NCBI GenBank assembly: GCA_030425925.1
Contig: JAUHZO010000005.1
Coordinates: forward strand, 62,001 to 126,000
DNA length: 64,000 nt
Source: Alphaproteobacteria bacterium
GTDB taxonomy: Bacteria; Pseudomonadota; Alphaproteobacteria; Rhodobacterales; Rhodobacteraceae
Direction: 5' to 3'
Positions 45,624 through 55,200 of this stretch are shown here, piece by piece. The notes beneath the pieces were generated by a model. That model made no database searches. It saw nothing but the letters and a program-made list of their open reading frames with translations, and had not been told where the DNA came from. A program made the position numbers and the translations under genes. The first letter of the stretch is position 1. Each line of letters begins with the position of its first letter.

Positions 45624-46877
45624 ATGACAACGAAAACCCTGAAACTCGCTCTGCTGGGCACGGCGCTGGCGGCCGGTGCCGTGCAGGCGCAGGACGTCAC
45701 GCTGACCATCGAAAGCTGGCGCAACGACGATCTGACCCTCTGGCAGGACCAGATCATTCCCGCCTTCGAGGCCGAGCATCCCGGCATCAAGGTCAGCTTC
45801 ACCCCCTCGGCGCCCACCGAATACAACGCCGCGCTGAACTCCAAGCTCGAAGCCGGTTCGGCCGGCGACCTGATCACCTGCCGCCCCTTCGACGCGTCGC
45901 TGGCGCTCTACGAGGCCGGGCACCTCGCCGATCTGAGCGACATGGAGGCAATGGGCAATTTCTCGGACGTGGCGAAATCCGCCTGGCAGACGGATGACGG
46001 CGCGGCGACCTTCTGCGTGCCCATGGCCTCGGTGATCCATGGCTTCATCTACAACAAGGACGCCTTTGCCGAACTGGGTCTGGACGTGCCGCAGACCGAG
46101 GACGACTTCTTTGCCGTGCTCGACGCGATCAAGGAAGACGGTCTTTACATCCCGCTGGCCATGGGCACCAACGACCAGTGGGAAGCGGCCACCATGGGCT
46201 ATAACAATATCGGCCCGAACTACTGGAAGGGCGAAGAAGGCCGCCGCGCGCTGATCGCGGGCGAACAGAAGCTGACCGATGCACAATGGGTGGCACCCTA
46301 TGCCACGCTGGCGCGCTGGGCCGACTACATGGGCCTGGGCTACGAGGCGCAGACCTATCCCGACAGCCAGAATCTGTTCACCCTGGGCCGTGCCGCGATC
46401 TATCCGGCGGGCAGCTGGGAAATCTCGGGTTTCAACGCGCTGGCCGAATTCGAGATGGGCGCCTTCAAGCCGCCGGTGCAGGCGGCGGGCGACACCTGCT
46501 ACATCTCGGACCACACCGATATCGGCATCGGCATGAACGCGGCCACCGCGCACCCCGAAGCGGCAAAGGCGTTCCTGGCCTGGGTCGGCTCGCCGGAATT
46601 CGCCACGATCTTTGGCAACGCGCTGCCGGGCTTCTTCCCGCTGTCCAACACGCCGGTAGAGCTTGACGATCCGCTGGCCAAGGAGTTCGCAAGCTGGCGG
46701 GGCGAATGCGAATCCACCATTCGCTCGACCTATCAGATCCTGTCGCGCGGCACGCCCAACCTGGAAAACGAGACCTGGGGCGCCTCGGTGGCGGCGATCA
46801 AGGGCACGGCCACGCCGGAAGAGCTGGGCGCGCGTCTGCAGGACGGCCTGGCCAGCTGGTACGCACCGCACCAGTAA
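45624..46877 (+). CDS. ABC transporter substrate-binding protein for an amino sugar (CUT1 family)
   Basis: 417 residues with signal peptide ending AVQAQDVTL near 23. IIPAFEAEHPGIKVSFTPSAPTEY-type text, AGSAGDLITCRPFDASLALYE, and GFIYNKDAFAELGLDVP are family 1 features. Its position directly after murQ and near nagA/NagB-II makes GlcNAc, MurNAc or a small muropeptide sugar the likely ligand (inference). GGGAGG ribosome site. A GC hairpin follows the stop. Confidence 0.92.
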   Translation: MTTKTLKLALLGTALAAGAVQAQDVTLTIESWRNDDLTLWQDQIIPAFEAEHPGIKVSFTPSAPTEYNAALNSKLEAGSAGDLITCRPFDASLALYEAGHLADLSDMEAMGNFSDVAKSAWQTDDGAATFCVPMASVIHGFIYNKDAFAELGLDVPQTEDDFFAVLDAIKEDGLYIPLAMGTNDQWEAATMGYNNIGPNYWKGEEGRRALIAGEQKLTDAQWVAPYATLARWADYMGLGYEAQTYPDSQNLFTLGRAAIYPAGSWEISGFNALAEFEMGAFKPPVQAAGDTCYISDHTDIGIGMNAATAHPEAAKAFLAWVGSPEFATIFGNALPGFFPLSNTPVELDDPLAKEFASWRGECESTIRSTYQILSRGTPNLENETWGASVAAIKGTATPEELGARLQDGLASWYAPHQ

Positions 46878-46886
46878 TCCACGTTC

Positions 46887-46913
46887 CCGGGCGGCCGCGC
46901 TGCCGCCGCCCGG
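46887..46913 (+). promoter_or_regulatory. GC hairpin after the binding-protein gene
   Basis: A perfect 9-base-pair stem, CCGGGCGGC with GCCGCCCGG and a nine-base loop, starts 9 bases after the stop codon and 20 bases before the permease ATG. Same layout as after the other importer receptor genes. Confidence 0.6.
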
Positions 46914-46932
46914 ACATCCCCGGAGAACGCCC

Positions 46933-47847
46933 ATGCAGATCCGAAGAGTCCGCTGGCACATCGTGGTGTTCCTGGCACCCGCGGTGCTGGTCTATACCAC
47001 GGTAATGATCTTTCCGCTGTTCAACACGCTGCGTCTGGCGCTGTACAGCCGGATCGAACAGGAACGGGTCTTTGTCGGGCTCGACAATTTCCGCCGGCTG
47101 TTCCTTGATCCGGTCTGGGCCGACCAGTTCTGGAACGCGCTGGGCAACAATTTCTGGTTCTTCCTCATCCACATGGTCGTGCAGAATCCCATCGGCATCG
47201 CGCTTGCCGCGCTGCTGAGCCATCCGCGTCTGCGCTTTGCCGCGCTGTACCGCTCGGCGATCTTCATCCCCACGATCCTCAGCTTCGTGATCGTGGGCTT
47301 TGCATGGAAGCTGATCCTGTCGCCGATCTGGGGCATCGCGCCGTCGATGCTGGACGCGGTGGGGCTGCGCGCGCTGTTCGCCCCCTGGCTGGGCAAGGAG
47401 GAATACGCGCTGACCACGCTGGCGCTGATCTCGGTCTGGCAGTTCGTCGGCATCCCGATGATGCTGATCTATGCCGCGTTGCTGTCGATCCCCGAGGAAA
47501 TCCTCGAAGCGGGCGAGGTGGACGGCATCACCGGGCTTGCGGCGTTCTGGAAGATCAAGCTGCCCTTGATCCTGCCCTCGATCGGGATCATCTCGATCCT
47601 GACCTTCGTGGGCAATTTCAACGCCTTCGACCTGATCTATGCGGCGCAAGGCGCGCTGGCCGGGCCCGATTTCTCGACCGACATCCTGGGCACGTTCATG
47701 TACCGCACCTTCTTCGGCTTCCAGCTGCAGCTGGGCGATCCGCACATGGGATCGGCCATCGCGGGGGCGATGTTCGCCATCATCCTGGTGGGCGTGTGCT
47801 TCTACCTCTTCGGGATCCAGACCCGCATGCGGAGGTACCAGCTGTGA
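46933..47847 (+). CDS. Amino-sugar ABC transporter permease (MalF type)
   Basis: 304 residues from ATG 46933 (GGAGAA upstream), six helices. The EAA loop is EEILEAGEVDGITGLAAFWKIKLPLI near residue 195, with Gly-Glu in place of the common Ala-Arg. It forms the channel with the next permease, which starts in its stop codon (GTGA). Confidence 0.94.
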   Translation: MQIRRVRWHIVVFLAPAVLVYTTVMIFPLFNTLRLALYSRIEQERVFVGLDNFRRLFLDPVWADQFWNALGNNFWFFLIHMVVQNPIGIALAALLSHPRLRFAALYRSAIFIPTILSFVIVGFAWKLILSPIWGIAPSMLDAVGLRALFAPWLGKEEYALTTLALISVWQFVGIPMMLIYAALLSIPEEILEAGEVDGITGLAAFWKIKLPLILPSIGIISILTFVGNFNAFDLIYAAQGALAGPDFSTDILGTFMYRTFFGFQLQLGDPHMGSAIAGAMFAIILVGVCFYLFGIQTRMRRYQL

Positions 47848-48683
47848 GCCGCGCCCGCGCCAACCCGGTGAACGCCGCCGCCATGCATGGTGCGCTGATC
47901 CTTTACACGCTGATTGCGCTGTTTCCGGTCTTCGTGATCCTGATCAACAGCTTCAAGACCCGCAGGGCGATCTTTCGCGAGCCGCTGGCGCTGCCCGATG
48001 CCGACAGCTTTTCGCTGATCGGCTACCAGACGGTGCTGAAGCAGGGCGATTTCTTTCTGTACTTCCAGAACTCGATGATCGTCACCGTGGGATCGCTGGG
48101 CCTGATCCTGCTGTTCGGGGCGATGGCGGCCTTTGCGCTGTCGGAATACCGTTTTCGCGGCAACATGCTGATGGGGCTGTACCTGGCGCTGGGGATCATG
48201 ATCCCGATCCGCATCGGCACGGTGGCCATCCTCGACATGATGGTGGCCACCGGGCTGGTCAACACGCTCTGGGCGCTGATCCTGGTCTATACCGCGCAGG
48301 GACTGCCGCTGGCCGTGTTCATCCTGTCGGAATTCATGCGCCAGGTCTCGGACGATCTCAAGAACGCGGCGCGGGTCGACGGGCTGAGCGAATACACGAT
48401 CTTCTTTCGCCTGGTGCTGCCGCTGGTGCGGCCCGCCCTGGCCACGGTGGCGGTGTTCAACATGATCCCGATCTGGAATGACCTGTGGTTCCCGCTGATC
48501 CTCGCCCCCTCCGAGGCCACCAAGACGCTGACCCTGGGCAGCCAGGTCTTTATCGGGCAGTTCGTCACCGACTGGAACGCGGTGCTGTCGGCGCTGTCCA
48601 TGGCGATCCTGCCGGTGCTTGTGCTATACGTCATCTTCTCGCGGCAACTGATCCGCGGTCTCACGTCGGGAGCTGTCAAATGA
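47844..48683 (+). CDS. Amino-sugar ABC transporter permease (MalG type)
   Basis: 279 residues from GTG 47844, coupled to the previous gene. Six helices; EAA-type loop DDLKNAARVDGLSEYTIFFRLVLPLV near residue 165; ending FSRQLIRGLTSGAVK. The stop overlaps the dehydrogenase start. Confidence 0.94.
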   Translation: MSRARANPVNAAAMHGALILYTLIALFPVFVILINSFKTRRAIFREPLALPDADSFSLIGYQTVLKQGDFFLYFQNSMIVTVGSLGLILLFGAMAAFALSEYRFRGNMLMGLYLALGIMIPIRIGTVAILDMMVATGLVNTLWALILVYTAQGLPLAVFILSEFMRQVSDDLKNAARVDGLSEYTIFFRLVLPLVRPALATVAVFNMIPIWNDLWFPLILAPSEATKTLTLGSQVFIGQFVTDWNAVLSALSMAILPVLVLYVIFSRQLIRGLTSGAVK

Positions 48684-49704
48684 CCCGTGTTCTGATTGCC
48701 GGTCTGGGCAATATGGGGCGCAGCCACGCGCTGGCCCATCACCACCACCCCGAGGCCGAGATCGTGGGCCTGGTCAACCGCTCGCCGGTGGACCTGCCGC
48801 CAGAGCTGCAGGCCTATCCGCGCTTTGCCAGCTTTGACGAGGGGATGGCCACACGGCCCGACCTTGTGGTCCTTGCCACCTATTCCGACAGTCATGCCGA
48901 TTACGCCTGCGCGGCGATGCAGGCGGGGGCGCATGTGTTTGTCGAAAAGCCGCTGGCCACCACCGTGCAGGACGCCCGCCGCGTCGTCGAGACGGCCCGG
49001 GGCACCGGGCGCAAGCTGGTGGTGGGTTACATCCTGCGCCATCACCCGTCCTGGCAGCGCCTGATCGCCGAGGCGCGTGGACTGGGCGGGCCCTACGTGT
49101 TCCGGCTGAACCTCAACCAGCAATCCACAGGTGCCGAATGGGACACCCACAAGGCGCTGATGCAGACCACTTCGCCCATCGTGGATTGCGGGGTGCATTA
49201 TGTCGACGTGATGTGCCAGATCACCGATGCCGCCCCGCTGCGGGTGCACGGCATGGGCCTGCGGCTGAGCGACGAGATCGCGCCCGACATGTACAATTAC
49301 GGCCAGTTCCAGGTGATCTTTGCCGATGGCTCGGTCGGCTGGTACGAGGCCGGGTGGGGGCCGATGATGTCCGAGACGGCGTTTTTCGTCAAGGATGTGG
49401 TCAGCCCCGGCGGCGCGGTCTCGATCGCCGGGGGCAATACCGGCGCGTCGGCGGATATCGACGGGCACACCAGCGTGGGCGGTCTTCTGGTGCACCGCCT
49501 GGACGGTGACGAACACATCGCGCTGCCGGACGAACCCGGGCACCAGGCGCTGTGCGATGCCGAACAGGCCTATGTGCTGCGCGCCATCGCCGAGGATATC
49601 GACCTGACCCGCCACATGAACGACGCCGTGCAGTCGCTGGCCATCTGCCTTGCGGCGGATGAAAGCATCCGCACCGGCGGGGTGGTTTCGCTGGAGGCAC
49701 CGAC

Positions 49705-49708
<4 letters not shown>
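48680..49708 (+). CDS. Gfo/Idh/MocA-family oxidoreductase
   Basis: 342 residues. Rossmann motif IAGLGNMGRSHA at 6-17, catalytic EKP in VFVEKPLATTVQDARR near 92, and DCGVHYVDVM near 170 with the active-site His. It starts in the permease stop and ends in the ATPase start, so it lies inside the transporter operon. In this setting it may process the imported amino sugar or an anhydro derivative; the reaction is not determinable from sequence. Confidence 0.9.
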
Positions 49709-50703
<995 letters not shown>

Positions 50704-50708
50704 CAGTT

Positions 50709-50723
50709 TCTGACGGGGTCAGA
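50709..50723. terminator. Small inverted repeat between convergent genes
   Basis: TCTGAC-GGG-GTCAGA lies between the ends of the ATPase and amidase genes, overlapping the amidase stop codon. A six-base-pair stem is weak, so its role as a bidirectional terminator is only suggested by position. Confidence 0.3.
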
Positions 50724-51486
50724 TCACGCGCCGGTCGGCGGCCTGGGTGCTGAGGCGGGCCTTGTCCAGGCCGTCGCACTGCGCCAGATCGGCCACCAGC
50801 AGCGTTTCGCCCCGCCCGGCCAAGGCCAGCGCCACCCCGTCAGGCCCGGCGATCAGCGAGCGGCCGCCATAGTCCAGCCCGGCCTCGTGCCCGCAAAGAT
50901 TGGCATAGGCGATGATCATCCGCGCCTCGGCGGCGCGGGCAGGCACCAGAAAATCCGGCACGGCGTCAAAGCCTGCGGGATTGGCGGTGGGCACCAGCAG
51001 CACTTCGACGCCCAGATCCGCCAGAGCGGAAACGTGATGGGCAAACTCCACGTCGTAACAGATCAGCAGCGCGGCCCGGTAGCGGCCCAGCGCAAAGGTG
51101 ACATAGGCTGCGCCGGGGGCAAAGGTCGCCTGCTCCACCGGGCCGAACAGCTGGATCTTGCGGTATCGCGCCAGCGTCGTGCCGCCGGCGTCAAGGCAGC
51201 TTGCGGTGTTGTAGAGGCGGTCCCCGTCGCGTTCGGCCCAGCCGATCGCCAGCCCGCAGCCATGCGCACGGCAGAGCCCGGCCAGCCGGTCCTCCCACGC
51301 GCCACCCGCTTGCTGCGCCAGGGCGCGCTGCAGGTCGGGCTGGTTGTAGCCGGGCAGGAACAGTTCGGGAAACACCGCCATCCCGGCCCCGGCAGCCGCC
51401 GCCGCGGCCAGCATGGTGTCGACCCGCTGCAGGGCCTCGTCAACATCCCCCGCGGGCGAGGGGCCCTGGTACAGCGCCAGCTTCAC
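50719..51486 (-). CDS. Carbon-nitrogen hydrolase (nitrilase/amidase superfamily)
   Basis: 255 residues from GTG 51486, which overlaps the FMO stop. The catalytic triad is visible: Glu in FPELFLPGYN near 42, Lys in YRKIQLFGP near 107, and Cys in LLICYDVEFAHHV near 141. The type with YRKIQLFG and CYDVEF is common among aliphatic and (R)-amidases rather than true nitrilases. It hydrolyses an amide or N-carbamoyl bond. Coupling to an FMO and closeness to amine genes suggest an amide intermediate of amine breakdown. Confidence 0.87.
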   Translation of the reverse strand: MKLALYQGPSPAGDVDEALQRVDTMLAAAAAAGAGMAVFPELFLPGYNQPDLQRALAQQAGGAWEDRLAGLCRAHGCGLAIGWAERDGDRLYNTASCLDAGGTTLARYRKIQLFGPVEQATFAPGAAYVTFALGRYRAALLICYDVEFAHHVSALADLGVEVLLVPTANPAGFDAVPDFLVPARAAEARMIIAYANLCGHEAGLDYGGRSLIAGPDGVALALAGRGETLLVADLAQCDGLDKARLSTQAADRRVI

Positions 51487-52754
51487 AGCCCCGGCCCGAC
51501 GGGTGGCGTTTCGTCGTGATGCGCCCGGTAGGCGCGCTGGATGGCGATCTGGTCGGCGATGAACCTTGCATCGTGCCACACACCCCAGATGAATGACGAG
51601 CCGCGCCGCGTCTGCCAGGGCAGGCCCAGGAAATAGACCCCGGCCTCACGCGAGACGCCGCGCTGGTGCAGCGGGCGGCCGGAGGCGTCGAAGCTGTCGA
51701 CCTGCAGCCAGCTGTAGTCCTGCCGGTAGCCGGTGGCCCAGAGGATCGTGCCGATGCCCTCCTGCGCCAGGTCCAGCGTGGCAAGCGGATGGCGCAGGCC
51801 GTCGGGATCGGGCCCGATCTCGCGCGCCTCGGGTTCCTCAGGCAGGTCGAGACCGTTGCGCGCGACATAGGCATCCGCCTCGTCCAGCACCGACAGGTAA
51901 TTGGCGTCGCCCTGCGCGATGTTGCGGGCGAGGTCGGGAGCAAAGCGCAGGATGCCGTCGGCATAGCCTTCGGTCATGCCCACAAGCTGGATGCCCCGCG
52001 CGGCCAGCCGGCGGAAATCCACCGTGTGGCCGCCACCGGCACCGCTGACGGCGATGGTCACATGTTCGGTGCCCGGGCTGGGGGTGTCGGCGTTCCACTT
52101 GCCCAGCACACCCAGCCACCAGACAAAATCGCGCCCGCGATAGCGCCGCGGCGGGCGGTCATGCGGGCCTACCGACAGGAACACCTTGCGCCCGGCGCTC
52201 ATCAGTTCTTCGGCGATCTGCACCCCGGAAGAACCCGCCCCGACAACCAGCACCGCGCCGTCGGGCAGGGCATCGGGGTTGCGGTAGGTGTTGGAGTGCA
52301 TCTGGACCACCGGGGCCTCTGCCGGCACCAGCGGCGGGATCACCGGTGTCTGGAACGGTCCGGTGGCGGCAACAAGGCTTTGCGCTTCGATGGTTCCGGC
52401 ACTGGTTTGCACCTCGAAGCCCGACCGGCCCGCCTGCCGCCGGGCCGACAGCACCTCGACCCCGGTGCGCAGCGGCGCGTCGATCCGCCGGGCATAGGCC
52501 TCGAAATAGGCGGCCACCTCGTCCTTGCCGGGAAAGCCGCCCGGGGCGCTGTCAAAGGTCATGTTGGGAAAGCGGTCATGCCAGGCCGGGCCGTTCATCA
52601 CCAGCGAATCCCAGCGCGCGCTGCGCCAGCGTTCGGCGATGCGGTCCCGCTCCAGCACCACATGGGGGATGCCATGCGCGCCCAGATGCTCGCTCATCGC
52701 GATCCCGGCCTGTCCGCCACCCACGACAACCGTGTCGATGGTCTCTGTCGCCAT
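51483..52754 (-). CDS. Flavin-containing monooxygenase-like NAD(P)/FAD oxidoreductase
   Basis: 423 residues from ATG 52754 (the frame stays open further upstream, through the regulatory gap). FAD motif VVVGGGQAGIAMSEHL at 9-24 and NADPH motif VLVVGAGSSGVQIAEEL near 175 mark the class B monooxygenase layout. The fingerprint region reads VQMHSNTYRN, a divergent form of the FMO motif. The end LPWQTRRGSSFIWGVWHD is typical of YUCCA/CzcO-like proteins. It may oxygenate an amine or oxidise an aldehyde/ketone. Divergent from ridA, with a rich operator region between. Confidence 0.85.
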   Translation of the reverse strand: MATETIDTVVVGGGQAGIAMSEHLGAHGIPHVVLERDRIAERWRSARWDSLVMNGPAWHDRFPNMTFDSAPGGFPGKDEVAAYFEAYARRIDAPLRTGVEVLSARRQAGRSGFEVQTSAGTIEAQSLVAATGPFQTPVIPPLVPAEAPVVQMHSNTYRNPDALPDGAVLVVGAGSSGVQIAEELMSAGRKVFLSVGPHDRPPRRYRGRDFVWWLGVLGKWNADTPSPGTEHVTIAVSGAGGGHTVDFRRLAARGIQLVGMTEGYADGILRFAPDLARNIAQGDANYLSVLDEADAYVARNGLDLPEEPEAREIGPDPDGLRHPLATLDLAQEGIGTILWATGYRQDYSWLQVDSFDASGRPLHQRGVSREAGVYFLGLPWQTRRGSSFIWGVWHDARFIADQIAIQRAYRAHHDETPPVGPGL

Positions 52755-52815
52755 GCCGCGCTCCCTTCCCGTCACCGCCCTGCCGGGCAGGTTAGGCCCG
52801 CGCGCGCCGGGGTGA

Positions 52816-52850
52816 AAAACATGTTTTGGTGAAGCCTTGCTTGGGTTCAC
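52816..52850. promoter_or_regulatory. Additional palindromes in the FMO/ridA gap
   Basis: AAAACATGTTTT (52816-52827) is a perfect 12-base palindrome, and GTGAAGCC (52829-52836) is mirrored, 7 of 8 bases, by GGGTTCAC (52843-52850). They lie between the FMO start and the LysR boxes and may serve the FMO promoter. Which protein binds is unknown. Confidence 0.4.
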
Positions 52851-52851
52851 G

Positions 52852-52926
52852 CTAAGCGCGCTTAGGCTGTGGCTAAGCGGCACTGAGGCACTCCGTGCTT
52901 TCGGGCGGGGACGCGGCGGCGATGAT
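52852..52926 (+). promoter_or_regulatory. LysR box with promoter of ridA-DUF1028
   Basis: GCTTAG-N7-CTAAGC spans 52860-52878, containing TAG-N7-CTA, the T-N11-A LysR motif. It shares a half-site with the perfect palindrome CTAAGCGCGCTTAG at 52852-52865. A candidate -35 CTTTCG (52898-52903) and -10 GATGAT (52921-52926) follow with 17-base spacing; box centre to -35 centre is 31.5 bases, placing the box near -65. The same geometry is found at the next two sites. Confidence 0.65.
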
Positions 52927-52955
52927 GGGCAGGACGTGCCAGCAGGGAGACAGAC

Positions 52956-53387
52956 ATGGCGCATACGCGCATCCGCCCGTTCAACACCAGGGACACCTAT
53001 CCCGAACAGAATCTCGACAACGATCTGGCGCAGGCCGTGGTCACGCGCGGCGGCCGCATCGTCTGGCTGCGCGGGCAATGCCCGCAGAACCTGGACGACG
53101 CCGTCAACCTCGACAGCCACGATCCGGCCGAGCAGGCGCACAAGGTGATGCAGAACATCCGCCAGTTGATCGGCGAAGCGGGAGGCGAGATGGCGCATCT
53201 GGTCAAGCTGGTGGTCTACCTGACCGATGTGCGCCACCGCGAGGCGGTCTACCGCGTCATGGGCGAATACATCCGCGGAGTGCATCCGGTCTGCACCGGG
53301 CTGGTGGTGACGGCGCTGGCGCGTCCGGAATGGCTGGTGGAGATCGACGCCACGGCGGTGATCCCCGAGGAGGAGGACGGCGCATGA
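52956..53387 (+). CDS. RidA/YjgF-family enamine/imine deaminase
   Basis: 143 residues after GGGAGA. RGQCPQNLDD-type text, EMAHLVKLVVYLTDVRHREAVYRVMGEY and the C-terminal ARPEWLVEIDATAVIPEE give the RidA trimer fold with the catalytic Arg region. RidA hydrolyses reactive imines or enamines made by amine and amino-acid enzymes. It is the first gene under a LysR box shared with an amine dehydrogenase, which fits a role in hydrolysing the imine product. Confidence 0.9.
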   Translation: MAHTRIRPFNTRDTYPEQNLDNDLAQAVVTRGGRIVWLRGQCPQNLDDAVNLDSHDPAEQAHKVMQNIRQLIGEAGGEMAHLVKLVVYLTDVRHREAVYRVMGEYIRGVHPVCTGLVVTALARPEWLVEIDATAVIPEEEDGA

Positions 53388-54058
53388 CCTTTTCGCTGGT
53401 GGCGCGCTGCGCGCAGACGGGCATGTTCGGCGTTGCGATCTCGTCCTCGTCCCCGGCGGTGGCGGCGCGCTGTTCGCATGCCCGCGCGCACGCGGGCGCG
53501 GTGGCGTCGCAGAACGTCACCGACCCGTCGCTGGGCCCGATGGCGCTGGACCTGATGGCGGCGGGCCACAGCGCCGCCGAGGCCATGGACGAGGTCCGCC
53601 GCCGCGGCGCCTTCATCGCGTACCGGCAGGTGCTTGCGGTGGACGGCGCGGGCGGCACGGCGATCCATTCCGGCCCCAACGCCCTGGGGATCTGGGCCGA
53701 GGCGCAGGCCCCCGACGTCGCCTCGGGCGGGAACCTGCTGGCGCATGACGGCGTGCCGCAGGCCATCGTCGCGGGGTTCCTGGCGTCCGGCGGCCATCTG
53801 GGCGACCGGCTGATCGCCGCGCTGCGCGCGGGGCTGCAGGCGGGCGGCGAGGCAGGGCCGGTGCATTCGGCGGGCCTGATGCTGGTGGACAAGGTCGCCT
53901 GGCCGGTGGCCGATCTGCGTTGCGACTGGACCGAAGACTGCCCGATCGAGACCGTCGCCACGGCGTGGGAGGTCTACAAGCCGCAGCTGGACGCCTATGT
54001 CCAGCGCGCGCTGGACCCGCGCGCGGCCCCGTCCTACGGCGTGCCCGGCGACATGTGA
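53384..54058 (+). CDS. DUF1028-family Ntn-hydrolase-like protein
   Basis: 224 residues starting in the ridA stop (ATGA). MTFSLVARCAQTGMFGVAISSSSPAVAARC at the N-terminus and QNVTDPSLGPMALDLMAAG are characteristic of DUF1028, whose fold resembles Ntn hydrolases of the proteasome class. The function is not established. Pairing with RidA suggests cleavage of an amide or handling of a related intermediate. Confidence 0.85.
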   Translation: MTFSLVARCAQTGMFGVAISSSSPAVAARCSHARAHAGAVASQNVTDPSLGPMALDLMAAGHSAAEAMDEVRRRGAFIAYRQVLAVDGAGGTAIHSGPNALGIWAEAQAPDVASGGNLLAHDGVPQAIVAGFLASGGHLGDRLIAALRAGLQAGGEAGPVHSAGLMLVDKVAWPVADLRCDWTEDCPIETVATAWEVYKPQLDAYVQRALDPRAAPSYGVPGDM

Positions 54059-54153
54059 CCCGGATGGGCCGGGGCGCGGCGCGGGCAACGCCCCTTGCCG
54101 TGCCCGCCCGGTCCTGCAATCCTGCGGCCTGCGTCACTGACAGGCCCGGGCGG

Positions 54154-55089
54154 ATGTTGCGGTACACCCTCAGACAGCTGGAATATTTCGTCGCGGTGGG
54201 TGAGACCGGCAGCATTGCCAAGGCGTCCGAACGCATCAACGTGTCCTCGCCCTCGATCTCGGCCGCGATCACCCAGCTGGAGCGGGAGTTCGGCCTGCCG
54301 CTTTTCGTGCGTCAGCATGCGCAGGGCCTGTCGCTGACCCAGGGCGGGCGGCAGATGATGGAACAGGCGCGCACCGTCCTGCGCGAGGCGGCGGCGCTGA
54401 TGGACGTGGCCGGCGACATCTCGGGGCTGGTGCGCGGGCCGCTTTCGGTGGGCTGCCTGCTGACCTTTGCCCAGCTGGTGCTGCCCGCCTTGCGCCGCAG
54501 CTTCGAGGCGGATCACCCCGAGGTGCGCCTGCGCCAGCACGAGCTGAACCAGCTGGAAATCTTCAGCGCCCTGCGACGGTCCGAGATCGACGTGGCACTG
54601 ACCTATGACCTGGACGTGCCGGCGGATCTGCATTTCGTGGCCCTGCTGAGCCTGCCCCCCTTTGCCCTGATGGGCGAGGATCATCCGCTGGCCGGGCGCG
54701 ACAGCGTGGGCATGGACGAGCTCAAGCACCATGCCATGGTCCTGCTGGACCTGCCGCTGAGCGCCGATTACTTCCTGTCCTTCTTCGACGCCGTGGGGGC
54801 CCGGCCGCGGATTGTCGAGCGCACCCGCGACATGGCGGTGATGCGGTCGATGGTGGCGAACGGGTTCGGCTATTCGATTGCCAATGTGCGCCCGCTCAAC
54901 CCGCTGTCGCCCGATGGCAAGCCGGTGCGCTGCGTGCCCATCACCGGGGCGGTCCGCGCGATGCGCATGGGTCTGCTGATGGCGCGCGATGCCGACCGGT
55001 CGAACGCGGTGCGCGCCTTTGTCGATCATGCTCGCGACGCCGTTCTGGGCGGCAAGCTGCGCGGGATCGAGGGCATTCCCGCCGCCTGA
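54154..55089 (+). CDS. LysR-family transcriptional regulator
   Basis: 311 residues from ATG 54154. The winged helix at 1-60 reads LRYTLRQLEYFVAVGETGSIAKASERINVSSPSISAAITQLEREFGLPLF-type text, typical of LysR proteins. The effector domain follows from about 90. A 95-base spacer separates it from DUF1028 and its own box lies just downstream, before the amine dehydrogenase. Three identical-geometry T-N11-A boxes flank it within 7 kb, so it is the likely activator of all three units. Confidence 0.92.
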   Translation: MLRYTLRQLEYFVAVGETGSIAKASERINVSSPSISAAITQLEREFGLPLFVRQHAQGLSLTQGGRQMMEQARTVLREAAALMDVAGDISGLVRGPLSVGCLLTFAQLVLPALRRSFEADHPEVRLRQHELNQLEIFSALRRSEIDVALTYDLDVPADLHFVALLSLPPFALMGEDHPLAGRDSVGMDELKHHAMVLLDLPLSADYFLSFFDAVGARPRIVERTRDMAVMRSMVANGFGYSIANVRPLNPLSPDGKPVRCVPITGAVRAMRMGLLMARDADRSNAVRAFVDHARDAVLGGKLRGIEGIPAA

Positions 55090-55093
55090 ACGC

Positions 55094-55160
55094 GCTTAGC
55101 CCCTGCCTAAGCGGTGGTTTCGCAGCCTTGTCTTTCGGGCCGGGGCGCTGCCGCTATCCT
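55094..55160 (+). promoter_or_regulatory. LysR box with promoter of the amine dehydrogenase operon
   Basis: GCTTAG-N7-CTAAGC at 55094-55112 begins four bases after the LysR gene stop. A candidate -35 CTTTCG (55132-55137) and -10 TATCCT (55155-55160) are 17 bases apart, with the box centre 31.5 bases upstream of the -35 centre, exactly as at 52860. Confidence 0.7.
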
Positions 55161-55200
55161 GCCCCGACGACACGGACAGGGCCAGGAAGGGAAGGTCAGG

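Noticed and set aside
51483-53285. Longer FMO starting upstream of 52754
   Set aside because: The extension would run through the LysR boxes and the start of ridA; the FAD motif begins nine residues after ATG 52754, as normal.
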